Translations under genes and position numbers: made by a program
Notes under the pieces: generated by a model
What the model saw: the letters and a program-made list of their open reading frames with translations, nothing else
The model's database searches: none
Told to the model about the DNA's origin: nothing
Shown: positions 12,585-24,546 of the stretch, in pieces
How positions within the stretch are numbered: the first letter of the stretch is position 1
Layout: each line of letters opens with the position of its first letter
Source of the DNA: Hydractinia symbiolongicarpus
Lineage: Eukaryota > Cnidaria > Hydrozoa > Anthoathecata > Hydractiniidae
DNA length: 60,000 nt
Direction: 5' to 3'
Assembly (NCBI RefSeq): GCF_029227915.1
Contig: NC_079885.1
Span: 17,683,001 to 17,743,000 of the forward strand

Positions 12585-14490
12585 ATTTTGTTTCTTTGTC
12601 TAGTGCTCGGCAGTTCTAAAAACAAGACAAATTATACATTAAATCTAATGTTTACCTTATTTACATCTAATTTTGGTAACCATAGCGTTACCAAAATAAA
12701 CGAGTATGAAGGTGGCTTTACCTTACTTTGCGAAATTAAAACCAGGACCCAGGAACCAAAAGGAGGATTCAGAAGCCCGGACCCTAAATAGGGACTTAAG
12801 TTCAAAAGGGAGTAAATACGTACATAAAAATTATCATAAAGACGAGTTAATGTTATTCTATCCTTCGTACATTATATAAATAGATGTATGTTAAAACCGG
12901 ACACACTTGAAGTCTGTGAAAAAAATAAAAAGGAATTATAAACCAATCATGTTGCGCAATTAAGATTTTTAAATAACACGAACTTTTTTTAAAAAAATTA
13001 TCTTGTGGGATTTGGAGTAAATAAAATGCGTTGTATAATAATTAATATGGATAAAAAAATATTATTTTGTTCCATACGCTTTCCTTGATCATTAAAAAAG
13101 AAATCTGAGAACATTGGTAGTAATATTACCTTAGCAATTAATAAAAGTTTGACAGCTTCAAAATGAGGAGAGTCTTAGGTCTTAGGAATTACGTTTCCTA
13201 TAAGAAACCAATCTTGTATAGATCTAATAGACCAATAAAGTTTTATGGCAACTATTTTTTTCTTATTGGCTTATGTGCAATATTTGACCATGGAGATCCG
13301 GTTTCTTAAGATTAAAGAATATCTTTACGTAAGTATAATCTGGCCCTAAGTTCGTAATACTGTTAAAGCTGTATCCATATTGGCACAAATGAGTTTCGTG
13401 TTTTTAGTTGAGCGTCGATATTCTTAGATCTTCATATTATTTTAGAGCATATTTATGCCAATAATGCTATTTCTACCACCGGACACTACAAAATTTATAC
13501 TTTTTTGATTTTTATGAGTAAAAATGAAAAGTTTACACTAATACAAAAGGTTATAAAAATGTCAACGTATTGGAATGTTTAGGCTTTCTACGATTTTTCT
13601 ACTTTCAAGCCTTCATATTCTTAAAAACAGTAAAATTAAAGTATATTTATTCTCAATAATCTTTTTAAATGATTTTAGATTTTTTATATGTTAATATGTG
13701 TAGATTGTTTGACTTCCAACTATCATTTTTAAAACAGTTATAACAAATTTTACTAAAGTTTCATTCACTTTGAGTCAAGAAAAGTATTACGGCAAGATAA
13801 CAACTTAAAACACGGTGGGCCATTTTGTTTACAACCCGTTGTTGAAAGCGCTACAAAGGAATGGTCTTGGAAAAAGGAAATAATAAATTGTGTGAACAAG
13901 TATGATAAAATTGTAAATAATACATTACTTGTATGTATTTTGCGCCGCCATACCTGCTCTGTGTTTTTGGCTTCATGTATTTGTTAGTAGACGACTTCAA
14001 TAAACATTAACATTTATTTAAATGATATAAACATATTATTCTCTCCAAAACTTCAACACGTCTTCTTAAAATAAGCACAAATGTTGTATTACCAATATGG
14101 AGACGCTAGAAAATGCTTTTAAAAAAGAATTTTTATTTAGTATCCACGCCTTTTTATCAGTCTATAGGAAAATTGCTATCTACTTATTGTTTTATGGATT
14201 ATAAAACGTTGCATGAATGCGAAAGTAGGAAACAGTACAATTTTCAACTTATTAGATGAATCTAACTTTGAAGCAACTTTGTCCCCAGACCTTCATTAAA
14301 TGTACAGGGGTTCCCTAAATAGTGAGTATGTATACAAAATCAGAAGGATTTACCAAAGTCGTTTTATTGGTAAAGTAGTCTTCTGTCAACAGCGGTTTCA
14401 ACCGTTTTATGTGGGAAATCCGCAGTGCTGATTGGCCAAAAAGCTTTAACGACGGGCTTTATGTATGGTTTTTCTCGACCTTTTTCTGAA
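12585..14490. other. No gene seen upstream of gene A
   Basis: AT-rich sequence upstream of gene A. It should hold that gene's promoter and 5' untranslated region, but no specific promoter element can be supported. There is no coding signal on either strand. Confidence 0.4.
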
Positions 14491-14998
14491 TACAGTTGAC
14501 TCTCCATAATTCAAATTGCCACGGGGAAAATGTTTTGTTCGAATTAAAGAGAGATTGGAATTATAGAAAGTCTCTGTAATTCGAACTTTCAGCTTCAGAG
14601 AGTGAAAATTCGAATTACAGAGAGAAATTACGTTAATTTTAAAATCAAGAAAACTTAATTTAAGTTTCATTCAATCTTTATTTTCATACTTTACACAAAA
14701 AAGAAACTCTATTTGTAAAATTGTTGAATATTTGATTGCCTTACATTGGAAAGTTGCATCACTAAGTGGTTTTCTCAGGTCGACACCAAACGACACTCTA
14801 AAATTCGAATAAGGGAGATAATTGTGCTGAAGGGACTGAAAACTGTTCGAATTATAGAAAATTTCAAATCAGAGAAATTCGAATTGTAGAGAGCTTTTTA
14901 TAAAAGTTTCTTAATGAAAATTGACGGTGACTGAGCACTCGTTCGAATTATAGACATATTCGAAATATGGAGATTTGAATTAGAGGGAGTCAACTTTA
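14491..14998. mobile_element. pogo/Tigger-type MITE
   Basis: Begins TA-CAGTTGACTCTCCATAATTC and ends with the inverted counterpart GAATTAGAGGGAGTCAACTT-TA. CAGTTGACTCTC...TAATTCGAA is the well-known end of pogo/Tigger elements, which insert at TA. Inside are several more GAATTAYAGAG stretches on both strands and no transposase. Length is about 508 bp, so non-autonomous. Confidence 0.75.
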
Positions 14999-16079
14999 TT
15001 CGCTTTCTGAAGTTTAAGAAGTGCGTTGTTGTTCACTCGTCAAAATAAACTTTCCATTTACCGATATCGAATATAATAATGCGATATGTCAGTATGTTTC
15101 TGAGGGGCAATTTGACATGTGTTTATTCTCCTTTCATGTCACCGAAAAGCTTATGTTTTAAATTTTAAATTTTGTGACGTTACGGCCCGACGTCAATAAC
15201 ATTAATTTAACGTCAGCTTAATTTAAATTAATAAAGCCATTACAATACCATTAAAACTTTAAGGCCAAATAACTTGGACACAAGGCGGTGATGGAGTCAT
15301 TTTGCACCGCGTGGGTACCTAGGAACAACATGGGACCAAAATAGGTAGGTTTTCTAAAGCTGGGACCCCGAATCCGTTTCGGAATGAACAGGTTAATGAC
15401 GTCAGCAAAAATCTTTAAACATCAATATTTCTACAACCGTTTGTCAAAAGTATACAATGCTTATGCATTCCTTATACACTTTCTTGATCAGTGTTTTAAG
15501 ATTCATATGAAGAGGGCAACGGGTATACAATTTTCTAAAAACATTATTTGTACTTTAGCAGGTCCTTGCTGAAGTCAGCATTATTTTAAAACCCTTTTAT
15601 TTCCATGGGCGTTCGTCTAAACACCATGATTCTGTTCATTATATTGATCCGCGTTTCGCGCTATACACAATATATGCAATAGATAAAAAGATTTCTGGAT
15701 AACGTTTTGGTGCACATTATCGGATTTTTTGCAAAGCGCTCGTGGATAGCACATGATCATATATATTTTCTTGGCCAGCGCTTAATTTCTGCATAATATA
15801 CAGACAGGTCATTGGTGACCTTAGCAAAAATTAAAATGACGATTATTTTTCATTGTTAATATGCCTAAGTGCCCTTTTCCACGGGCTTTATCGACTAGTT
15901 TATCCCTATCCCCCCCCCCCCCCCCTCCCCCCTCAATAACTTTTCATAGCCTTGTCCAAATTGAATCAAACTTAGCACACTTATAGTACGCAATAAATAT
16001 TTACTTGCGTCAGTTCCATACATAATCCTAACAAGTTATTATATTTTCCCTGGTTTCATAGATATTTTTAGTGGTAGTT
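14999..16079. other. No gene seen; C-tract
   Basis: Intergenic. There is an uninterrupted C-run followed by CCCCCC blocks at about 15,911-15,934. A 62-codon open frame at 15,384 has no known features. Confidence 0.45.
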
Positions 16080-16266
16080 TCAAGTAATAGCCAATATTAA
16101 AGCCTCTGAAAACTATGGGACCTAAACATTTTGCATGCAGGTGTCAAGTAAATAAATATTGAATCTCAGTAAGTATTGTAGCCATGCAAAATAGCATTAA
16201 AGAGTTATTAAAAAAAACCGTCAGGGGGGCGCCACCCCCCTTCCCCCCCAGACCAAAGAGGGTTAA
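16080..16266 (+). repeat. Dispersed repeat family 1, copy 2
   Basis: The best preserved copy: AATAGCCAATATTAAAGCCT, ACTATGGGACCTAAACATTT, CCATGCA and an end of CCGTCAGGGGGGCGCC followed by C-rich blocks and CAGACCAAAGAGGG. Confidence 0.7.
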
Positions 16267-19200
16267 TATATTTCACAGACTGTAGCTATTTTACCGACAA
16301 AAAGTTTACTTAAGAAAAAATTTTCTTCTTTTCGAGAATAAAAATAAAAAAGTAGGAAATTTATCACAAAATAGTAATTATTTAAAAACAGGTTGTCTAG
16401 ACATCTATGCAGTTCGAAAATGTGGTTAATTTCTTGTACCTTCAGTGGTACGTTTAATAAAAGTCATTCCTTCGGAATGTGCATGGATTGATTTTCGTAG
16501 CCCCTTCAAAACTAAGTAATTAAAACTCAGACGGAGGTTCGAAATAAAGCTAAAGGGCATTTTGAGCAGAATACAAAATAAGACCTTAATATACTTGTCT
16601 GGAGACCCGACGTTGAAACTGCAGGTTAAGTGACAGGTAACGGAGCACGTGAGTGGTAGTAAAACGTGCTAAACATCCAGGTGTGGTGAACAATAAAGCC
16701 TTAACTTCTCCGGGGTGGATAAAACATTTGGCATGAGACGTAGAACATGTATTATTTAGACTCCATCTGACTTGTTTCAATCATGGGAATTGCTTTTAAT
16801 TTTTTCTGCATATATATCTGTCAAAATTGATATGCTGTCAAAAATAACTTATCAGAGTCCCCGAAAATGGCTAAATTCAAAAACTAAGAAACTATAGGTC
16901 AAAAAAATTCGGTCTAAAACCATAACATATCAAGTTTTAAATCATTATTTCAACTCTTAGAGAAGCTATAGGACGTTTAACTTTTTCTATACTCTTAACA
17001 TCGAAATTGTCATCGGGAATAATTGGTTTGAAATTATTATGTAAAATTTTGATAAGTTTGTACTAACAATAAAGTCCCAAGATTGCATGTGATAGCGGTA
17101 AGCGGTTAGTTTATTGGTGGCTAATGTCTTTATTGACCACAGAACAATCAACAGTTGCTTTTCCCCAAGTATCTTCGTTGTTATCCCGTCATAGCTAAAA
17201 CCGTGTCGCACATGCGTATAGGCGTAAAACCGTTTTCCAAAAAAACTTGATCGCAACTTTGGTTTAAATAAAAACACAGAAAACAGCCCGTCTAGCTAAA
17301 ACAAACACTCAATATATTTTGTGGAATAAATTTTTTTGTGAAATTTACTTCACTGTCAGTTTAAAAAAAACACACCTAAAGCCTGCCTTTACAAACTATC
17401 GAGACTATCGTCTCCTTAATAAACTGCTCACTTTTGTTGAAATTGTTACAACAATAGGTGTAGCTATCTAACTGCATTTAGTATAAGAAAGATTATTTGA
17501 AAATTCTGTTGCAGCCAACTGTATCTGGCTACTTTCACTTTTTAAGCAGAGGTTGCTAATAGCAGCCACAACACTAGGTGCAGCTGAGTAAAAATAGATT
17601 GGTGAAGATAACACAAAAATAAATGATGTCGTCTAACACAAAAATCACATATATCAAACTGAAAAACCCTTAAAAAAATAGGAATAAGTAAGGCTAGCAA
17701 GCTAGCTTTAGGATGCTCCCTCAAAATCTACGTTTGTAATACAAACAAGCTTTAGGTGGCTAGGTAGCTAGTTATAACAGACAGGTAAACAAGAATGTAA
17801 ACAAAACAAAAAATGCCTGAAAAGCACCTTTGAAAGAAACTGCTATCTTGTTAGAACACAAATAATACTGTCTTAGAAGTATCGTAAACCTAAAAAAACA
17901 CAATTAAGAAACTTTCCTGTCTCCACAAATGTGTTGCTTCGATCTTCTTGCCAAATTTCTGACTGCTTTTAGGGAGCGTAAAAAGTGTTAAAAAGGAGAA
18001 TTTAAAGAGCTTTAGTTTCTTTCTGGTCATTTATCCAAAAATCAGCTCCTCATCTGGGTCCTTTACCTTAGCGGAAACTTGTCCCTGTGCTAACGGGGCC
18101 CCGACGGGTTTCTTTTCTCTGTGCTAGCTGGTATTTCGTGCGCGGTTAACACCGTTACAAATAGACAGACGGACGACGGCTATTATTATAGAAATAGATT
18201 AATAAACATTGTAGTAACACTTCCTACTTTCGAAATAACTTCCACTTAAAAAACTCTCTTAAAAAATAAACAAATCTACAATTTTTATTTTTTAAGTCAT
18301 AAGACGTAAACATGTTCGTATAATACTACCTACAGGAAAGTGCTAAAATTTGATAAAAAACAGAAATAAGCGAATAGCTATTTATTGAAGTTTAATTATA
18401 CTGGAGTCAGGGTAAGTAACACACTATTTTTTAATTTAAATTATATAAACTTTAGCTAAGACTGTTTATTTACATTTTAAAAAGTCAAGTTTTCAGCAAG
18501 TGTATCACAAGCAGTATTGTCACAAACAGAGAGAAATGCAAAAAAATTTGCTAATATAAATTCTGCTAATATAAAAGACGTTGACAGTCCTTTGTTGACA
18601 TATTTTTAACAATTTCTTAGAAGTTTCTTTACAAAACATTGGTATATAGATCTTAAGAGCATTATTCAAAACCAGTAGATTATTATTCAAAATAATTTCA
18701 TAACATGACATAACATGACATAACATGTATAAGGCCAAGACTACAAGGTTTCTATGCATATTTTAAAAAGAAAACCATAATTTTTTTAAGTTTTGTGTTT
18801 ATCCATGGAACTTTTCCTTGCTTTGAAATCTTAATTTAAAGTCATTTTATGCTTTTAATAGTGGCTAGGGTAGGTGAATTTTCATTCAAAGTTTTTAAAT
18901 GACGGGGGTAGGGTAACTCTTAATGTATGGAATGCTTTGTTTAGATTTCTTATTCAGAAAGTATTTTTAACGGTTATATTTTTTTGTTATGTGTCCTCTA
19001 CAGGATTGGTCAGTTGTTGTTACTTATATGTATAATAATCCGTATTATTATAGAGATTTTTGTTTTTTACAATGTCTTTGAAAACTCTGGATAAATAAGG
19101 GGGATCTAAAAAACGGTTAGGTGGGCTTACGATTACTTTTTAATGGGGTGGAGGAGGTGTCAATAAATTGAAATGAGTGGTAGAATTTTTTCACATTATT

Positions 19201-19629
19201 CTAAGTGAAATCTGGCACTAAATGATTGACGAAAGAAAAAATCTTAATAACCCCAAAATTACCATTACAACAAAGAATATGCGACATTGAATAATACAAT
19301 TTATCAATCGTGTTCCCTTAGCATCTTGTATCTTTGGGACGGCGATACAAACATGATTCTGGTACAGGCCTGTTCAGGTAACAATTTTACAACCCCGAAT
19401 CTGGGTTGTAATAATTATTAAGCTTACAATTGATAAAAAGCTTTTACTAAAAGGCAAGCCGCAATAAGTAAGCAAAAGCCATGTGTGACGTGAAGATTAA
19501 AGTATGGTTTCTTGCGGATAAAAAGCAGTAGCAAATATCGATGGAGACGAAATAAAAAGTTTGTTTTTGAAGAATTCCTGGAGTTTCAAATACTTATTTA
19601 TTTCCTGACATAGATTTACTACCATTCAT
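16267..19629. other. No gene seen; scattered repeats
   Basis: Non-coding. 17,196-17,305 resembles 49,688-49,785 (CCGTGTYGCACA ... TTTAAATAAAAACA ... AACAG). About 18,055-18,205 has higher GC and ends ACGGACGACGGCTATTATTA, which may be a repeat edge. TAACATGACA is repeated in tandem near 18,700. Confidence 0.4.
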
Positions 19630-19822
19630 CCCGACATAAGTGTTAAAAGTATTGTAACTGTGGTTTGCCCTCTGTCTTCTACAATACAAGATCAAATCGA
19701 TGCATTGGAAACACGTGGAATTGCAGCTGGAACTTTAAAACTTAAAGATCAATATTCCACATGCAAATTATTCCTTGGTGATAAATACACAGAGGAAGTA
19801 GACTATTTTTTAGTATCTTGAG
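19630..19822 (+). pseudogene. RecQ/Bloom-like helicase scrap
   Basis: One frame reads HPDISVKSIVTVVCPLSS then IQDQIDALETRGIAAGTLK, which fits the motif Ia region of RecQ-type helicases (PL..L.QDQ...L...GI). There is no P-loop before it and no DEAH box after it, and a stop follows at about 19,818. It is a dead fragment, perhaps carried by a mobile element. The identification rests on one short motif. Confidence 0.45.
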
Positions 19823-20029
19823 GATTTGTTATCTAAAGAGAAGAGATCACTAATAAAAACACACATTTTTAGATAGAATCACGTTTGTTTTCAAACGTGA
19901 TAAGATGGAAAAATTCAGATTTTATGTAGAATCATCCATAATGCGGACATCCGCACCTTAAGAGGTAAGGGGTTTTAGAAGTAAAAACAAAAGTGGACAG
20001 GTGGCATTGGTTTTCAGACATAAGCAAGC

Positions 20030-20225
20030 ATCCTTTACCACTATCTCCTTAAAACTCATTTACTTATGCTTTAGAGCGAATTTTTACATTCTGTTTAACG
20101 TTTCTTACATCCAAAAAAAAGTTACTTAACATAATTTGCAGTTTTTACATAGTTCGCATGAATGAAGGTCAAAAAATGCCCGAAAATCCGAAAAAATCGG
20201 GTATCGGATTAATCACGTTACGGTA
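20030..20225 (+). repeat. Dispersed repeat family 3, copy 1
   Basis: CCACTATCT, TTAGAGCGAATTTTTAC, AAAAAATGCCCG and AATCGGG...GATTAATCACGT recur in order at 49,420-49,615. Non-coding. Confidence 0.7.
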
Positions 20226-20343
20226 ATCACATTAATCACTAAAATTCTCAGAAAGACCCCCCTCGACGAAAAAGGTTGTCCTAAGGATAATCCTAACGAA
20301 TTTTTTTTATTTTTTTGATTATAAGGATTTCATAGAGATCTTA

Positions 20344-20533
20344 AGGGGTTGATTAGAGTAATAGCCAATATCTTAAGCTCTGAGAAGTATGGAACCTAAA
20401 CGTATGGCATACAAGTACCTAATAGATCAATATGAAATCTAAGTAATGAATCTAAGTAATGAAATCTAAGTGAAATCTAAGTATCATAACCATGCAGCAT
20501 GATACTTACCCGGACTGAATACGGTTATGTTGA
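20344..20533 (+). repeat. Dispersed repeat family 1, copy 3
   Basis: Shares AGTAATAGCCAATAT, GAAGTATGGAACCTAAAC and CCATGCAG with copies 1 and 2. The G-rich/C-rich end is mostly lost, leaving CCCGGACTGAATACGGTTAT. It contains its own small tandem expansion of AATCTAAGTAATG. Confidence 0.65.
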
Positions 20534-21107
20534 TTAATTTTCGCAAAGTCATATTATCGCAAGAAATAAACAAAAACGCATTCCGCAAACATTAATTTTC
20601 GCAAATCACTCAATTTCAAATATTCGCGAAAATTCTTTTCGCGAATGGAACATTTTTTTATAAGAAGGTACAAAGACATCATTAAAGAAGTGTAATGTTA
20701 GCCTGAAGAGATTATCATAGTTACTTTCCTCAGAAAAAAAAAAGAAATTTTGTTCGCAAGAAAATAATAATTGTACGTACGCCAGAAAGAGGAAAAAGAA
20801 GGAAATAAAAGCAGGAAAAATTGTGCTTTGATTTTCGCGCGTCTAAAGTTTAAAAACTTCAATCAGAACAAAAACAAAATATAATCAAAGTGTCTTCGTA
20901 TAACAAAAAAGAACTTAAAAAGAAAGAAAAATATAAAAAAAAAATTGTAACGAAACAAAGTTTTTTCCAACAGAACATGCCTTTTCTTCAATTTTGTTAA
21001 AAACGTGAATGCGAAGTTTGTTTATAAAAAAAACAGTAAAGTTTATAAATTTCCCTCGAATCATAAAAAATATCTATATTGTTATATGGTATAACTAAAC
21101 AATATTA
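20534..21107. other. No gene seen; TTTTCGCGAA-rich
   Basis: Several TTTTCGC and CGCGAAAATT stretches at 20,545-20,650 resemble the inner ends of the MITE at 51,195-51,910, so this may be an old end of that family. No gene seen. Confidence 0.4.
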
Positions 21108-21860
21108 TCATTAAAGGAGAGGCGAACTGCACTGCGGCACGGATGCTGAATAAAAGTTCATGGTGGAGTGTTGACTTTAAAGACCAGACTGACTGGCTTG
21201 GACGTCTACGACAATAAAAATTCCTACTATAAATTAATTTTGTTTACGTCTTTGTGAGTGCTGAATTATTTATAATTGAGTATTTTTACACACTCTTTAT
21301 TGTGATGGTCATGGCTCAAAGCACACAAAGTAATTAGAAGAAGTTGAAGATCAAAATAGCAAAAATGTTGAACAGATGTGAAGAACATTTTTTTATTATT
21401 TTATTCCAGGGGCGGCGCATATTTAGAGTCCTAAAAGACGTAAAGCGGCTATATTTAACGAGATAGCCTGCAGATTCTCTGGTTGGATAACATTAATTTT
21501 CATGCAGTGATAGGGACACTTATTGACAGAAAATAAAAAATTATTACTTAGCAAAAAAGTGGGGGGGGGCAGCCCCACTAGTGGCGCCGCCCCTGTATAC
21601 TACTAAACTTGCAAAAAAAATTGCGGGTAAAGATAAAGAAAGTAAAAATTCAAGAAATAAAGATGATGCCACCATGTTCGTTCAATTTGTTATTCATATT
21701 TGGCGCTATCTCATCATAACAAACTTTTTCGTTCGAAGTTGAAAGCATGGTTTGGTAAAGGGATCCAAAACATGAAAAGTATATTGTTGTTGGTCATGAC
21801 AGATGTTTCTTTAGTTCAAAGAAGTTTAAACGAAGGTTATAAAATGCTATTACTACTATA
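21108..21860 (+). repeat. Dispersed repeat family 2, copy 2
   Basis: Counterpart of 8,719-9,195: CATTAAAGGAGAGGCGAACT near its start and AAACGAAGGTTATAAAATGC near its end. This copy is about 275 bases longer, with an insertion around 21,290-21,620 that includes a G-run and GGCGCCGCCCC. Confidence 0.65.
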
Positions 21861-22030
21861 AAATGATATTTTACAGCAAAACATTGGTTGTTATTTACAT
21901 ATAAACATACCCACTACATAATAACATAATATTACATTATGATTGCAATAAAATTTATAAACGATAGAGCAACATTTTTTAAGAAGTTTAAAATTTGAAA
22001 TAGTACTTGCTGCTTAACTATATATGCGGG

Positions 22031-22731
22031 AAGCTAATTAAAAATGTGGTACTCCAATTGGGTAGCATTTTTGGGTAGTGGTTGGGGTAGCTTAATATTC
22101 AAATCGTTTATTTTGTAAATATACATTATATATTTAATTTTACTCCAATACGGCGGTTCTTAGCTCGCTTAACATACCGAATTTAGTGCCAATTGTTAAA
22201 AAGAAGTTTTACTTTTACCTTAGCTTTACAACATGTAGCTCCGCCATATTTAAATTTTACATAATAATTTGCAGACCAGATGCCTTTGCAAAACCCGAAC
22301 CGCTGTGTGAAGTTGATCACTTTTATGAAAAGATGGCAATGTGGTACGGTGCGGTTCCCTAGAATATTTGCTACATGTATTATGCAACAAATTTATATAA
22401 AGGCTATAAAGGTTTGAATGTACATTGTATGTTGCATTGTGAAACTCTTACACACCTATAGCCTCGTTTCCATGTTATTTCATCATTGACAAGAGAACAT
22501 AATAACCAGAAGACTTGCTGTAAGAACCTTGCATGGGGGAACCCGTTTCTCGACCTGTTTACAATTAAGATTATCGCTAATGGAAACCATACAGTCCAAA
22601 TTTAATGAGACGGTTTCCAGTTGCAAAACTTGTTAGCGGAAGGAGAGCACATAATTATCTGGTCTGTAGAATAAAATTACCACCCCAAACACAACCCAAT
22701 TGGGGTACCCCATGTTTCCAATTAACTATAT
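22031..22731. mobile_element. Non-autonomous element with imperfect terminal inverted repeats
   Basis: Left end AGCTAATTAAAAATGTGGTA then CTCCAATTGGGT; the right end read inverted is AGTTAATTGGAAACATGGGG then TACCCCAATTGGGT. The ends match over about 50 bases at roughly three in four positions. No transposase inside. A further inverted pair (GTTTCCAT near 22,465, ATGGAAAC near 22,580) suggests a second element or nested repeat. Confidence 0.55.
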
Positions 22732-23548
22732 ATTCAACAAAGTAAAGTTAAATTAGGTACGTCTATTTTATAATTTAAACATGCACCATTTTTTTTTTTA
22801 TTAATCAATACTGATCAAGTCGATCACGAAAATTGACAATAATTGAGGTACTGCAGCGGTGATCGTTTTATGTCTTCTGTCTTCTACATGTTTAAAACGA
22901 TTGACTTTAATGAGGACATTTATCATTTCACGTTCGTCTTGTTTCGTATCTCTGGCTGTATGTAGGCTTGCTTTTAAAAAAGTGGCGTATCTATGTACAG
23001 GATGGCTTTCGGCACACAAAACCATATGCGTAGTGCGTGATGTCGAATACTCCTGCTTATAGACACACAAAATCTAAATACTCGATAAGGCTTTACTAAA
23101 AGAAAACAGTTTTATTTGCACGTAAATCAGTAACTTCAATGTCATAAAAATCTTTGAAAAAAAAGAAATAATTTATAAGAGCATTATTGTCAAATGAAAA
23201 TAAACTAAATGGCTGGCATGCTGCAAACAAGCTGAGATCAAGGTAAATATTGCATAACTATCTACCAAAAAGTAGAAAAATGTGTAAGACGTTGTACTCG
23301 CATTGTGCTGACCTCTGTCAGGGAATAAGAAAACAGTACAAAAAAGAAAAATATTCTATGTAACTTGATTTGGTTACCACAAATGAATTTGCCCTTAAAT
23401 TTTCAATCTCTTTATTAACAGCCATATTTTGTCTGTGAGTGGCTGTCCCGTCTCAGTAATTTTATAACAGGCGGACAAAACGTACGAAATACCGATGCGG
23501 AATATAGGTACGACGAGCGTAGTATCAGATAAGAAATATTTTTGGCTT
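22732..23548. other. No gene recognised
   Basis: A minus-strand open frame of 89 codons at 22,801-23,070 (STSRTTHMVLCAESHPVHRY) has no recognisable family. It could be an isolated exon, but no splice context was convincing. Otherwise AT-rich. Confidence 0.35.
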
Positions 23549-23606
23549 TAATACAGCGCAGTCTGGGCACTAGTAAAGCGCTTGTAGGGACAATTTTTAT
23601 AACGGC
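23549..23606 (+). mobile_element. Solitary terminal repeat of the 24.5/29.1-kb element family
   Basis: GCGCAGTCTGGGCACTAGTA followed by AAGCGCTTGTAGGGACAA matches the ends of the elements at 24,547 and 29,070. No partner end in the matching position was found, so this is a broken copy. Confidence 0.6.
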
Positions 23607-23794
23607 AGCACAATAGCAAGAAAACAACAACATTAACCGTTGTATTGATTCAAGCTTAGATTTATTAGTAGCTACTGCCCAAAACTATATTTGCGTATTT
23701 GACTATGGACGAATGGATATATAGACAATGTTTATTTAAGAAATTCGAGCTCTGTAAAGAACACCGCATTATTTTAAACCTTCAAGCATACAAT

Positions 23795-24260
23795 TTTAAT
23801 GTGTTTTCGCCAGGTGAGGTTCTCATCAAGTACAACTTCGAAGAATTTTGTTTCTGTTTCATTCACATGTGATTGTGATATCTCCGATTTTTAGTTTAAG
23901 TAATATTTTAGACAGTCTGTTTCCTTTATTTGCTAGGTGGAATAATACATATTTAGTCTTTGTAACATTAAAATATATTTTCTTTGTTCAAAACCTGTCA
24001 ATTTATTAGTTCGTTATTTAGAGTTCTGTAGAGAGTCTAGATTTTCAAAAGACTAGAAAAGTTTGGTGGCATCTGCAAACGTAACGAGGTGTAGAATTCG
24101 AGTGAAGCAGTTACGATCGTTAATGTAAATCAAGAACCACAAGAAGGGACTAAGTATAAAATCATGTGGCACCCCACATTTATTCTGCAGCAAATTGTTT
24201 TTTTTTTGCCGTTCTCACCATCGACATACCGCGTGTGATATATAAACTTTTGAACCATTT
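23795..24260 (-). pseudogene. LINE reverse transcriptase fragment
   Basis: Minus-strand homology in shifting frames to a non-LTR reverse transcriptase: KCGVPHDFILSPFLWFLIYI (normally GVPQGSILGP), then FADATKLF where active copies have F/YADD, then ETKFFEVVLDENLTWRKHI. It has several stops and frameshifts and a lost catalytic aspartate. The pattern fits the Jockey/CR1 side of LINEs. The endonuclease and 3' end are absent here. Confidence 0.8.
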
Positions 24261-24546
24261 TAGTGTAATTTCGTCTTTTTTTCAAAATAAGAACACGTAG
24301 GGTAATCCTCCACAGGGTATATCCTCCACATGGTATATCTTCTTTAGTCCTTTCTTGCACATAAAAAAATCTTTTAGACATGCTTATTTCGACTTTTTAA
24401 ACAGTTTTTTTTTTTCATATATGTATTTGCATGCAAAACAAACAAGCCCACACATCTCGACCGAAACCTTTACATGCTGGTGCGGGATCAAGGGGAGAGC
24501 AATCAGAGCAACTCTTGCGTTAACGCATCAATTAGTGCGTCACGTC

